From assembly GCF_019399895.1 (NCBI RefSeq), contig NC_091885.1, forward strand, positions 372,001 through 436,000: DNA of 64,000 nt, in the 5' to 3' direction. Source of the stretch: Cardiocondyla obscurior. Its lineage: Eukaryota; Arthropoda; Insecta; Hymenoptera; Formicidae. Below, piece after piece: positions 30,829 through 41,360 of the stretch. Below the pieces are notes generated by a model. That model ran no database searches, was not told the origin of the DNA, and was given only the letters and a program-made list of their open reading frames with translations. The position numbers were made by a program, and so were the translations under genes. Each line of letters starts with the position of its first letter. Within the stretch, counting starts at the first letter, position 1.

Positions 30829-31070
30829 ATGAGGAATTCATTGTTGTTTTTGTGTGTTTTTTTTTTTGTAGTGGATTCGCAGAAGTTTTGTTATATCTGC
30901 GAGAAGTGTTACTTGGCCTTCCGGCCAAGGATATGCTCAAATTGTGTTCATCAGCGGGCTCGGCATCAGGTGCGATACTTGTGGCACCGCATGGAGCCGC
31001 GCCTAGTGATGCGGACGACAAGGGAGTTGGAGTGCCGCCAGGTGACCGTGATCCCTGGTGACTTTATTGG
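30829..31070 (+). other. Antisense exon-like ORF in the E3 pol-env spacer
   Basis: On the plus strand a long T tract ends in TAG at about 30870, followed by an open stretch with CYICEKCYLAFRPRICSNC (a Cys-rich, possibly zinc-binding segment). It ends at a consensus donor (TTGGTGAGT, about 31068). E2 has a similarly placed CYRCDE after an acceptor-like site. GC content is higher than in the flanks. An antisense exon conserved between two related elements is possible but unproven. Confidence 0.35.
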
Positions 31071-31193
31071 TGAGTCGAAAAATTTTTATTTTATTGTATT
31101 GTGCATGGTTTTTGCTGCTGTTTGTTGTTTATTCTATTGTTTTTTTTTTTTTTTGCTGTCTAATTTGTTTTTTGTTTATGCTTATCCTTATTG

Positions 31194-34062
31194 CTAGTGT
31201 TCTACGAATGCTTTCAATCTATTCGCATGTACTTTCATTATTTTTCTACCTTTTCTTATGCTAAAGTTAACATCGCTATGCTTTTGTACTATTATGTACG
31301 GTCCTATCCAAAGCGCATCTAATTTCTTGGACCGGCCGCGTCGAACTGTTTCGTCGTAAAGTAGGACGGAATCTCCGACTCTGAACTCGCGTTTTCGGGA
31401 ATCTTTATTATAATTTTCTTTCGCCTTTTCTTTTTCGGTTTTCGCGTGATCGTGTGCGAGAGAGTTGGAAGCCCGTAATCGTTCGCGTAATTCATTCGCG
31501 TAATCGTCGTATGAATATGTTTCTTTCGGCGCGGTTTTTAGTGCTGTCGGTAATGTAGCACGATGTCCGTAGATGAGTTCGAAGGGGGTTAATCCGGTTG
31601 CCGTATGCGGGGTTGTGTTATATGCGAACATTGCGTATGGCAACCATTCATCCCAATCGGATTGATCTTCGTTAATGTAGTGCCGAAGATACTCGGCCAG
31701 TGTTCGATGCGATCGTTCGAGTGCGCCGTTAGTTTGCGGATGATATGCGGTTGTTTGGATTTTTTCAATCCGTAGTAATTTACAAGTATTTTTGAAAATA
31801 CTGCTCGTGAAGTTTGTTCCTTGATCGGAAAGAACGTATTCCGGTATCCCGTGTTCAAAAATTATTTGAGTCACGAACGCTTTTGCTACGGTCGCGGCTT
31901 TTTGGTTCGGGATAGGAATCGCTTTACTGAATTTCGTGAGATTATCTTGAAATGTTAAAATGTATTTATTGTTACTGTTCGTTTTTGGTAGTGGTCCTAC
32001 TATATCTAGGGCGCATTTTTCAAACGGTCTAGTAGGCGTGTTTGTAATTACTAGCGGCATTTTCGTCTTCTTTGATAATTTATTTTTCTGGCACTGTTCG
32101 CATTTCTTTATGTATTCTTCCATGTCTCTTCTCATACCTGGCCACTCATGCTGTAATCTGATGCGATGTAGTGTACGTGTGATGCCTTGGTGTCCGCCTA
32201 TCGATGTGTTGTGGTATTCGTGTATAAGCTTCGCTTTTTCTTCTGTTGAGTATGTATTCTCTTCTTTTAGTACGTGTACTGGAAGCTTTTCTTCTTGCTG
32301 CGGGGGGTTTCTGCTAAGCGCGTCCGCGTTCGTGTTTTTCTTACCGTCTTTATGAACTATTTCGTAGTTATATTCTTCGAGTTTTAATCTCCACCTTATC
32401 AGGCGGGACCCGGGATCATTTACATTGAACAGCCAGATCAATGGTTTGTGGTCTGTTACAATTGTAAATGTTGTTCCATAGATATAGGGTCGGAAATGTT
32501 TCACCGCCCATACTATCGCGAGTAGCTCCTTCTCTGTCGTGCTATAGTTTCTTTCGGCCTTGTTTAGTATACGGCTTGCATATGCAATCGGATGATCCCT
32601 TCCTATCTCCCCTTGAGAGAGGATGGCTCCGATTGCATGATCCGAGGCGTCCGTCGTAATGATAAACGGGCGCATGAAATCGGGGTATTTAAGTATCGGC
32701 GCGGTAGTTAAATTTTCTTTTAATATTTCGAACGCGTTTTGTTGGTCTATTTCCCACCGAAATTTTTCGTTTTTTTTTTGTGAGCATTGTTAAAGGTTTC
32801 GCGATTTTTGCAAAATTTTTTATAAATTTTCGGTAGTATCCGGCTAGTCCGATAAACGATTGTATGTCCTTTAACTTCTTTGGTACCGGAAAATTTTTTA
32901 CCGCGGAAATTTTAGAAGGATCGGGTCGAATTCCACTTTCTGTTATTAGATGTCCGAGATATAATTCTTCTTTTCGTAAAAACTTGCATTTGTCCGGTTG
33001 CAATTTTAAATTATTTTCTCGCAAACGTTTAAAAACGACTTCGAGTCTCTTATTATGTTCTTTTAGCGTTGATCCGTAGATGACTATATCGTCTAGATAC
33101 ACGAGACACTTGATACCGTGCAGACCCGATAAGACCGAGTTCATCATGCGTTGAAATGTTGCCGGTGCATTTTTAAGACCGAAGGGCATCCTGTTGAATT
33201 CATAATGTCCCTCGGGTGTAGAAAACGCGGTTTTTTGTTTATGTTCTTCTTTCATCTGGATTTGGTGATAACCCGATGCCAAATCCAGGGTCGTGAAATA
33301 CTTCGCGTGTCCGAGTTGATCGAGTATATCGGTCATGTTCGGAATAGGGAAGGAATCGCCTATCGTGATATCGTCTAATTTCCTGAAATCGACGACTATT
33401 CTCAGTTTCGGTTTTCCGGATGCGTCGGCTTTTTTGGTGACAACTAGTATTGGTGCGTTCCATTGGCTTGCGCTGGTTCTTATAATTCCTTCGTCGAGCA
33501 TCTTCTTTACCTGCTCCCTTACTCCTGCCTTGTGTTTCTCGGGCAGTCGGTAAGGACGGCAGCTAATTGACCTACTTTCTTTTTCCGTAACAATTTCGTG
33601 CGCGACGGATTCAGTAAAAAAAAGTGGATCGCCTTGCAATTGGAAAATATTGCAGAAGCTTTCGCAGATTTTTATCAATTCGCTTTTTTCTTCTTTATTT
33701 AAGTGGTTGACTCTAAGTTGCTTCTTAACGTGTTCTCTTTGTTGCTGTACTGCGGCTATATTTGGCTTATCTTGTAACGCGAGCGCGCTGACTGTGCACA
33801 ATTGTGGCTCCGCTTCTATGTGTACTGCGGGTGTAAGGAATGGCACGGCTGTATCTCGCGTGTTTAATACGCTTATTGCACATGTATTATTTTCAGGAGT
33901 AACCAGATAATTGCCTATGAACACGCCGGGTTTGAGTTTATCGGCATAGATTATTCCGATCTGGTTGCTATCGGTCACGGCCTGTACTATCGTTTCGCTC
34001 CTCGGTGGTAGCGTCGTGCGAACGTATGGCTGTAACGGGATCGCGGCGCAATTAATTATCAA
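31194..34062 (-). pseudogene. E3 Pol: RT, RNase H and integrase, one frameshift
   Basis: The frame from 34062 contains the protease-RT linker and RT blocks (IVVDFRKLDDITIGDSFPIP, VYLDDIVIYG). It shifts near 32,770 at a long T run (A run in the coding strand, KKKRK), probably a polymerase-slippage indel, and then continues to 31194 with RNase H (TTDASDHAIGAILSQ, TEKELLAIVWA) and integrase. The integrase has an intact zinc region (H...H...CEQC), the two Asp (CALDIVGPLP, SDQGTNFTSS) and the Glu (NGALERSH). Integrase and RNase H are undamaged. The layout matches E2. Confidence 0.88.
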
Positions 34063-34099
34063 GAGTCTGTTTTCGACGTCATATACGGTACGTTGCGCT

Positions 34100-36147
34100 T
34101 TAAAAAAAATTCATCCCGAGTATCCCGTCGTACGCAATGGGAAATTCGTCGGGCACTACGTGCATAGTGTGCGAGATCGTGCTGTCTCGCAAGTAAATTA
34201 ATACACGCGTTGTCCCTATTGTTTGCGCCTTATGTCCGGTCACGCCAGTTAGGGCCATCGATTCGGTATAGATCGGTGTATCGCCCTTTAGCTTCCCCAC
34301 CTTAACGAGAGTGATAGCTGCACCGGTGTCTAGCAAGAACGTCATCTTTCCGCCCGTAGCTTGCAATACGGGCAGAGTGACTAGATCCAAATGACGATTC
34401 TTGTTGTCGTCCGAAATGTGTGACACCTGATAATCCCGCGCGGGCCGTGTCTCGTAACGGCGTGCTTCGTTATCTCCGCGTGTGTCGTCGTGTGTCGGTT
34501 GTCTCATTGGCGCTCTTGCTCTCTCTTCCGGTAAGGTTGAATGCACCGTGGTCGTGCGTCGGGGTGTTCGCGGAAGAACTCGGTTATCGCGTCGTGCTCC
34601 TTGCGGTGTCTCGCTGTCTCTTTTTAATCTACGACATTCTTCGCGCGTATGATACGGTTTATTGCAATAGTTGCTGAACTTGTCCGTGGTGCTAACTCGC
34701 GGTATATTTTCGGCCCTGGGCAAGCCGTACCTGGGCGCGTATCTGCCGGTGCGGCATAGAAATCCCGGGTGCCCCTGTCTCCCGCATCTATTGCATGTTG
34801 GCACGGGGGGGGCGGTTTGCCGGGGTGCGCGGAAATTTTCGCTCGATGTACGCTCGCTCGTTGTATGTGCGTACGGGTGCGTTACGCTGTCTCTCTTCCG
34901 CTGCCGCTCCTGCTACCGCTTTTTGTAACGTCCTATAGTTCCGTGACCGGACGATTGTTTGTAAATGCAGCAACAGACCCGTTTGATAATTGTTTAGTAC
35001 TTGCTTCTGAAGCGAGTTCCATATTCCGCGTTTATCGTCCGCCGAGTAGTTGAAGTCTTCGCTCAACGCGTCGTATAGCTCGGTTACTAACGTGTCGGCT
35101 CGGGTTCCATACGTTTGCGCGCTTTTTCCCGTGCGCTGACGTAGCTGATTAAATTCTAGCTGGAGGTGTGCTGTATCTCGTCGCTGTACGTAGCCTTCTT
35201 CGATTTCACGTATAAATTGCGCGAAATTTAAGATTTGTTTCGATTCGAATCGCGAGTGCTCGTCCCGTGAGTTTTGTATAAAGTATAGCCGCCAGTAATT
35301 CGTCCACGTCTTCCGGGTCTATTTTTCGCGCTGCATATTTGCATGCCTTGACAAATTTTTTCACGTTGCTTTTGCTCCCGTCAAACGTGGGTATAAAACC
35401 GATTGCGTTTTGCAACGTTAAATATTGCCGCGGGTTGTTAAGAGAGTGTTGGACATCTCTCTGGGGCCGTCGCGGGGGTGGCACGGGGTGCTGCAATGAG
35501 TTCGCCGTTCTGTTGAGCCTGCTGCCGTATCTTTGCGCGAGGTATTCATTTTCCAACCTCTCTACTCGTGTTGCGGTAAGCGATATCGCGTCAAGTATTG
35601 TCAGCATCGCGTCGTCGCGCGTCGTGCCGCCTTGTCGCGAGATCGGTGAGGCGTGTCGGTACTGCGGCTGTGTTATATTTGTGTTCGCGCTGGGTTCCGT
35701 GTTGCCGATAGAGTTTTCGCCGTGTGAGGTTCGCGCTCTCGCGCCTTCCCCGCCTGTAAGCGAGGGCTCGTTCCTTTCGCCGTTATCGGTCATCATGAAT
35801 ACGAATCGCTGGTCTTCGGGCGCAAATATTTCGCTCACTATCAATCCTATTGACGATTGGCGACTTTGATTACCGGGTTTCTCAACTTCTCGGTAATTCA
35901 CGAAACTCGCGTTGCCAGAATACATGGGTACAGGGAGAGAGATTCCGTTTGTAAATTCGTATATTGCGCTATCGCGGTCCAAGATTTCGTCGTCTACTGT
36001 TATTTCGCGGATAAAACTTCGCGTTTGATTCGTCGATCTATACGGAATTCTTTTAAAGATCGGTTGTAGGTTTTCGGGCTCGGTAATGCCGTTCAACCAA
36101 GATAGGCGCGACGTGTGACAATGTAAAAGGAATTCGCCGCGGTACAT
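34100..36147 (-). pseudogene. E3 Gag-protease, several frameshifts
   Basis: The frame opens at 36147. Capsid sequence (LTLQNAIGFIPTFDGSKSNV) runs to a shift near 35,230, resumes at about 35,200-34,788 (GIWNSLQKQVLNNYQTGLL), then shifts again. The zinc knuckles (CNRCGRQGHPGFLC and a second, YCNKPYHTREEC) and aspartic protease (FLLDTGAAITLVKVG, GILGMNF) are open in 34804-34100. Another shift near 34,090 leads into Pol. Gene order and motifs equal those of E2, whose frame is intact, so the breaks are damage and not programmed shifts. Confidence 0.85.
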
Positions 36148-36533
36148 ATAATTTTATTCGCTTTTCGCCTTGCATGCATATATATAACTAACTCACAATA
36201 GCGCCGATAACAGCATGCTGCTTGGTAGCTGATGAGTAGCGATGTTTTCAGCTTGGCCGCTCGTACGCTTCTCTGTCTCGTAGTCGGTCTGCTTGGCTGC
36301 TTATCTGCGTGGCTGCTTATCTGCGTGGCTGCTGCTTCGTAGTTACGCTGGTCAGGGGATGCTCAGGTTTCACGTCCGGCTCTTCTTTGCCTCTGGTATT
36401 CTTCTTTCTTCTCATTTATGAATGAGTTTTCATGAATTTTTTATTTGTTTGTTGCAGAGGTCCCGCACTACCAGTCAGACGCCCAGTAGGTGTGAGGGCG
36501 ATGACGCAAGGGCGACTTAACTCCTGAGGGCGA

Positions 36534-36551
36534 ATCCCACCGTTGCCACCA
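36534..36551 (-). other. E3 primer-binding site
   Basis: Reading minus, TGGTGGCAACGGTGGGAT lies 1 bp from the 5' LTR. It has the same tRNA-Leu-type complement as E2. Confidence 0.65.
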
Positions 36552-36552
36552 G

Positions 36553-36964
36553 TGTTGCACCGTGAGGGTGCCGTGGGGTTCGTTCTCCGGAGAGACTTGG
36601 TTGATTCGTGAAATAAAAGTCGTCTTGTGATAACTTGAGTTTTCTTTTATTTTCCTTCTTCTTACAGATAGCCACTTCGCACTAACTATTTTATATTATT
36701 AATTCTACGTGTAAATCTTGGTAGCGACTGACTGTCCGGGCCGCGGCTGCCTTTATATATCTCCTACTGTTGCTATGCCAAAATTCATAGCAATCAGCGG
36801 AATCGCGGGTGGCAACCGCGACTGTCCTCGGACTTCGCGTCCCGGCCGGAAATGCCGGGTTACCTTGATCGGCGGTATTCTGCCGATCAAGCTAAACGGT
36901 CGCGCGCGTGCGACATTCCGGCGTTATTCCTGAGCCTCTGTTGCTAAGGGCTCGGGATATAACA
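36553..36964 (-). repeat. E3 5' LTR
   Basis: It is 412 bp with TG...CA ends, followed on the high side by the target duplication AGCC. It pairs with 27756-28163. Confidence 0.92.
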
Positions 36965-37249
36965 AGCCCAACCGATAAAGTATGCCGATATTGTAAAAAC
37001 CCGAGACATCTTATAAATGAATGTCGTAAATTAATGTATAGACAACAACATTCGGGAAACGACAATCAGAATTACAAGAATGCGGGAAACGCGGCTTGCG
37101 TTCCGGAAATGAATGGCGCACGCCAGAACGCGACCTCATTAGAACGCCCTTCCTCACATCAACATTCACCTTTGAATCAAAGCCACATCCGCACCGTCCG
37201 CTTCCAAGACCAAGCAGGAACTTCGTCTCTTCCCCCGATAAAAGAATAG
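36965..37249 (+). pseudogene. E4 Gag zinc-knuckle end (continuation of 27446-27755)
   Basis: After the AGCC duplication the Gag frame resumes with KVCRYCKNPRHLINECRKL, a CCHC knuckle, and a Ser/Asn/Gln-rich tail ending at 37249. It overlaps the protease frame by about 150 nt in a -1 relation, as expected for gag-pol of many gypsy elements. Confidence 0.82.
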
Positions 37250-38037
37250 ATGAAAGAATAAGAGCTAGCAGAACCTCAATTATACAATTATCCTCCTTTA
37301 GTTTAAACGAAAATTGTATTTTCATGCTCGATTCGGGATCAGATGCTAATTTAATAAAACAAAAATACGTAGATTCAGATGTCACTGTAAATGAATATGA
37401 TACGTTAATTTTACAAAAAATTTCCGCCGAACCAGTAACTACATTAGAATCCGTCGAAATACCTTTACTCGGACAAGTATTAAAATTCTATTTAGTTCCT
37501 GACAATATAACTTTCACACATCACGGTATTCTAGGAATAGAATTTTTAAATAATGCAACACTTGATTTCAAAAGAAAATGTCTCCATTATAATTATATGA
37601 CGATTCCATTTTCCGAAACGAAGTATTTAAACTTAAAACCGCGTAGCGTTACCCCATTCTTCATAATTATTACCAACCCAGAATTAGATACGGGCTATAT
37701 TCCTTTAATGAAAGCTATTGACGGTGTTTTTCTTGGCAACGCTATTGTAACAAATGTACGAGGAAAAGCTCACTTACCGATTTTTAATACCACCGAAACA
37801 GAATATTTATTAGAAGTCTCCTTCGTGACTTTACAAGAATACGAAATAATTAATAATCTTGAAACAAAATCTAAAGTTCTCGGTATTCGCGATTCGCTTA
37901 TAAACGATATGAAAAATTGTTACGCCTTTGAATCTGATGATTACACACTCCCGTCAGATATCAATGAAACAGAACAAATTTACAATATTAATAATATAGA
38001 AAACGAGAACCAAGTTCGTGGTAAGGACTCGCAATAA
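37096..38037 (+). CDS. E4 aspartic protease region of Pol
   Basis: The frame contains FMLDSGSDANLIKQKYV (active site DSG, near 37330) and GILGIEFLNNA (near 37530), the two protease landmarks, and a long linker to RT. It overlaps both the Gag tail and, by 20 nt, the RT frame at 38018. A frame change between protease and RT is unusual for gypsy elements. It is either a one-base deletion near 38,020 or a second programmed shift. The first is more likely in such a decayed copy. Confidence 0.78.
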   Translation: MRSGNEWRTPERDLIRTPFLTSTFTFESKPHPHRPLPRPSRNFVSSPDKRIDERIRASRTSIIQLSSFSLNENCIFMLDSGSDANLIKQKYVDSDVTVNEYDTLILQKISAEPVTTLESVEIPLLGQVLKFYLVPDNITFTHHGILGIEFLNNATLDFKRKCLHYNYMTIPFSETKYLNLKPRSVTPFFIIITNPELDTGYIPLMKAIDGVFLGNAIVTNVRGKAHLPIFNTTETEYLLEVSFVTLQEYEIINNLETKSKVLGIRDSLINDMKNCYAFESDDYTLPSDINETEQIYNINNIENENQVRGKDSQ

Positions 38038-40082
38038 TTGTGACCGAGCGGAACTCACTTTTAATTTACTTCGCACAAATCATCTAAATTCTGAAGAATT
38101 AAAAACGCTCCGCGAATTAATCCACAATAATACCGATAGATTTCATTTACCATATGATAAATTGGAACACACCAATTTTCCCAAACACTCTATACCCACT
38201 ACCGACGATATGCCCATTCACACGAAACAATACCGCTTTCCTCCGGTACATCGCGAAGAAATAAACAAGCAGGTTCGAACATTAATATCCGACGGTATTA
38301 TTGAACAATCTACTTCCCCTTATAATTCACCTGTATGGATTGTAACTAAAAAGGCAGATTCGGTCGGTAATAAAAGATGGAGGATGGTAATAGATTATCG
38401 GCACCTTAATGAGAAAACGTTCGGAGACGCTTACCTTCTGCCGAATATCACAGATATTCTTGATCAGTTAGGCAGCGCGAAATATTTCTTCGTTTTAGAT
38501 TTAGCCTCAGGGTTCCATCAGATTCCTATAAATTCCAATGATGCCCACAAAACTGCTTTTTCTACTCCTTACGGACATTATCAATTTAAAAAAATGCCGT
38601 TCGGGCTAAAGAACGCTCCCACTACCTTCCAAAGATTGATGGATAACGTACTTTCCGGTCTCCAGGGCAATGAACTTATCGTTTACATGGATGATATAGT
38701 TCTTTACGCCCGATCCCTTCAAGAACATAATATAAAATTTAATCGATTAATGAAACGGTTACGCGAAGCAAATCTTAAATTACAACCTGATAAATGTGAA
38801 TTTTTGCGAAAAGAAGTTGCATATCTCGGTCATATTATTAGTTCCGATGGAGTTAGACCAGATCCCAATAAAATACAAGCAATTACTAAATTTCCAGTCC
38901 CGCGGAATCCTAAAAATATCAAACAATTCCTCGGTCTAGTTGGATATTACCGCAGATTCATACCTCAGTTTTCTAAGATTGCTAAACCTCTAACGGACTT
39001 ACTAAAGAAAGACAAACCATTTTTATGGGTCAATATACACGATCAAGCATTTAATATGTTCCGCGAAGCCTTGTGCAAAGAACCAGTATTACAATACCCA
39101 GATTTTACGCAACCGATCGTTTTAACAACAGATGCTTCCGGATATGCGATCGGTGGAGTTTTAAGCCGAGGAAAAATAGGGAAAGACCTTCCTATTGCCT
39201 TTGTTTCCCGTGTGCTCAATAAAGCTGAACAAAACTATTCTGCAATCGAGAAGGAATGTCTTGCTATTGTTTATTGTACACAACATTTTCGTCCTTACTT
39301 GTACGGGAGGAAATTTTCTATAATTACCAATCATAAACCGTTAGTTTGGCTAAATTCTATTAAAGATCCGTCTTCGCGACTTTGGAAATGGCGTTTAAAA
39401 TTAGCGGAGTACGAATATGAAATTCAATATAAAAAGGGGAGTCTAAACTGTAATGCCGATGCCTTGTCACGTAATCCACCTCTAATCTTTTCAGAAACTC
39501 TTAATTGCAACCCAATTTCCGACTCCCTCAACTATGATGTAAATAAACCTCTGTCTCGTAGTAAGACAATGAGAGATTTAACTGAAATTGAATTTCCTTT
39601 ACAACCTTCCACGATATCCACCTTATCTACAGAAAGAATCCCTTCTACATTACCAAACCCTGAAGAACCCCCTAATTCTGAGGAAGAGGCATACCTTAGC
39701 CCTTACTTATCTAGTAAGGAAGAAAGTGACGATAGTATTGCTGCCGCCGAAGACATACCTCCGATACCCGGAAATAGAGATAACCCTATAGTTAATATCA
39801 CTTTCAGTTGAGATAATCTTTTTAAGCGACGAGATAATTTACTAATTTTTATACGCTCTGATGGACGAGCATTTGATGAGGGAGCGCTAGAACTAGAACG
39901 CGCGGAATTACTCCCTCAATATGAAGACATTATGTACGGTCGAGTCAAAGTAACTAATTTAGGAAGTAAATCTGTAATCGCCCTACCCGTGAAATTAAAC
40001 GATCGAACTCCGGTAGAAACCGAAAATATTAAGAATTGTTTTCAATCGTTAGTCGACGTCGTAAGAGAACTAAATTTGACTA
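38018..40082 (+). pseudogene. E4 reverse transcriptase and RNase H, internal stop, cut by CMC insertion
   Basis: The RT core is complete (MVIDYRHLNEKTFGDAYLLP, KKMPFGLKNAPTTFQ, VYMDDIVLYA). It is followed by RNase H (LTTDASGYAIGGVLSRG, IEKECLAIVYC, NADALSRNPP) and a long acidic Pro/Ser linker. TGA at 39809-39811 interrupts the frame, but conserved sequence continues in the same frame (LLIFIRSDGRAF, then IMYGRVKVTNLGSKSVI) to 40082, where the CMC transposon begins. The integrase continues at 48379. Confidence 0.88.
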
Positions 40083-40552
40083 CACTGTTAAAAAAATCAT
40101 GAAATTTCATGAAAATTTAATATACAATGGTATATTAAAATTAAAACATGTGTAACTGAAATACCATTTAATGAACATATTAATGAAATAGAAGTTAAGT
40201 TACGTAAAATATATAATTATATTGACATTTAATATACTTTTAATACACGAACCATGAAAAAAGTTTCAATACAGTGTACATTAAAGATATTTTTATATAC
40301 ATGTTAATGAAATTTTAGTTCCTTCCGTTACGTATCGTGGCGCGAGTGGCGCGACTCGCACGACAAAACCATTAGTTGTTGCTAAGTGTTTGGACACGTC
40401 GCGTCAGCACGCCCGTCGTAATATGCGATACATGATACATCGCAGTTTCGCAGTTCAAAACAGTGATCACGGTAATAATCGATTAGTACTGATTTTTCTG
40501 CTCATAAATCTGTGAGTTCTGTGACATCAAAGACTGCAGGGACATGTGCGAG

Positions 40553-41360
40553 ACGGCAGCATGCATTCGCTTCTTGGTTAGAGTACGCGTACACGTGCAG
40601 GCATTATTCTGTATGACCGTTCTGCGCATGCCGAACGGTCTACACGGATAAGGCGTACACATGTGTGCGTACTCGAACCAAGAAGCAAATGGCTGTTGAC
40701 GACATGCTACGTGCAACGCGTATCTGTGCTCTCTATCAGTGAAGGAATATCATAGAAACGTTCTCCTCTTCATTCAGGTATTCAGGATCGACGAGACGAG
40801 CAGCGACGTGCGTGTGTAATTAGATGTTAAAAGTCAGTCTGGATAACCTGATATAGTAAAAGTGCGAAGTGATATACGTATATGATATTCGACTGATGTG
40901 AGTGACTGGCTGATCGTCTGAGGTGTAAGTTAATAATTAAATTCTTAATATTGTCGATCATTATTCGTCAGCGGCAATTTGATTCTTGGCGAGAGTACGC
41001 AAACACGTGCAGGCATTATTCTGTATGACCGTTCTGCGCATGCCGATCGGTCTACACGGATAAGGCGTACACATGTGTGCGTACTCGAATCAAGAAGCAA
41101 ATGGCTGCTGACGACGTGCTACGTGCAACGCGTATCTGTGCTCTCTATTAGTGTAGGAATAATATAGGAACGTTCTCTTCATTCAGGTATTCAGGATCGA
41201 CGAAACGAGCCTTGACGTACGTGTGTAATTATACGCAAAGAAAGTCAAAAGTCTAGAGAATCAGATAGTAAAAGTGCTAAGTGATATACGTCTGATTGAC
41301 TGGCTGATCGTCCGAGGTGTAAGTTAAATGAATTCTGAATTTTGTCAATCATTAGTCGTC
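40553..41360 (+). repeat. Tandem direct duplication of the transposase promoter/5' region
   Basis: Two copies of about 400 bp (about 40553-40972 and 40980-41360) share GCAGGCATTATTCTGTATGA, ACGGATAAGGCGTACACATG, TTCAGGTATTCAGGATCGAC and GGCTGATCGTCYGAGGTGTA. The second copy ends in the transposase start codon. In the first, the matching codon and following codons are degraded. Each copy contains the inverted pair AACGGTC/GACCGTT and GTACACATGTGTGCGTAC. Confidence 0.85.

Larger units (their letters stand above)
27756..36964 (-). mobile_element. E3: complete minus-strand Ty3/gypsy provirus in E4 gag, TSD AGCC
   Basis: It is bounded by LTRs at 36553-36964 (5') and 27756-28163 (3'). A primer-binding site lies next to the first and a polypurine tract (G-rich, plus-strand 28164-28175) next to the second. 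AGCC is present on both sides (27752-27755 and 36965-36968). The LTRs differ at roughly 15 positions plus a 4-bp indel by eye, about 3-4 percent, so this is a moderately old insertion. Gag-pol has several frameshifts and env has stops and a solo LTR insert. Confidence 0.93.
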
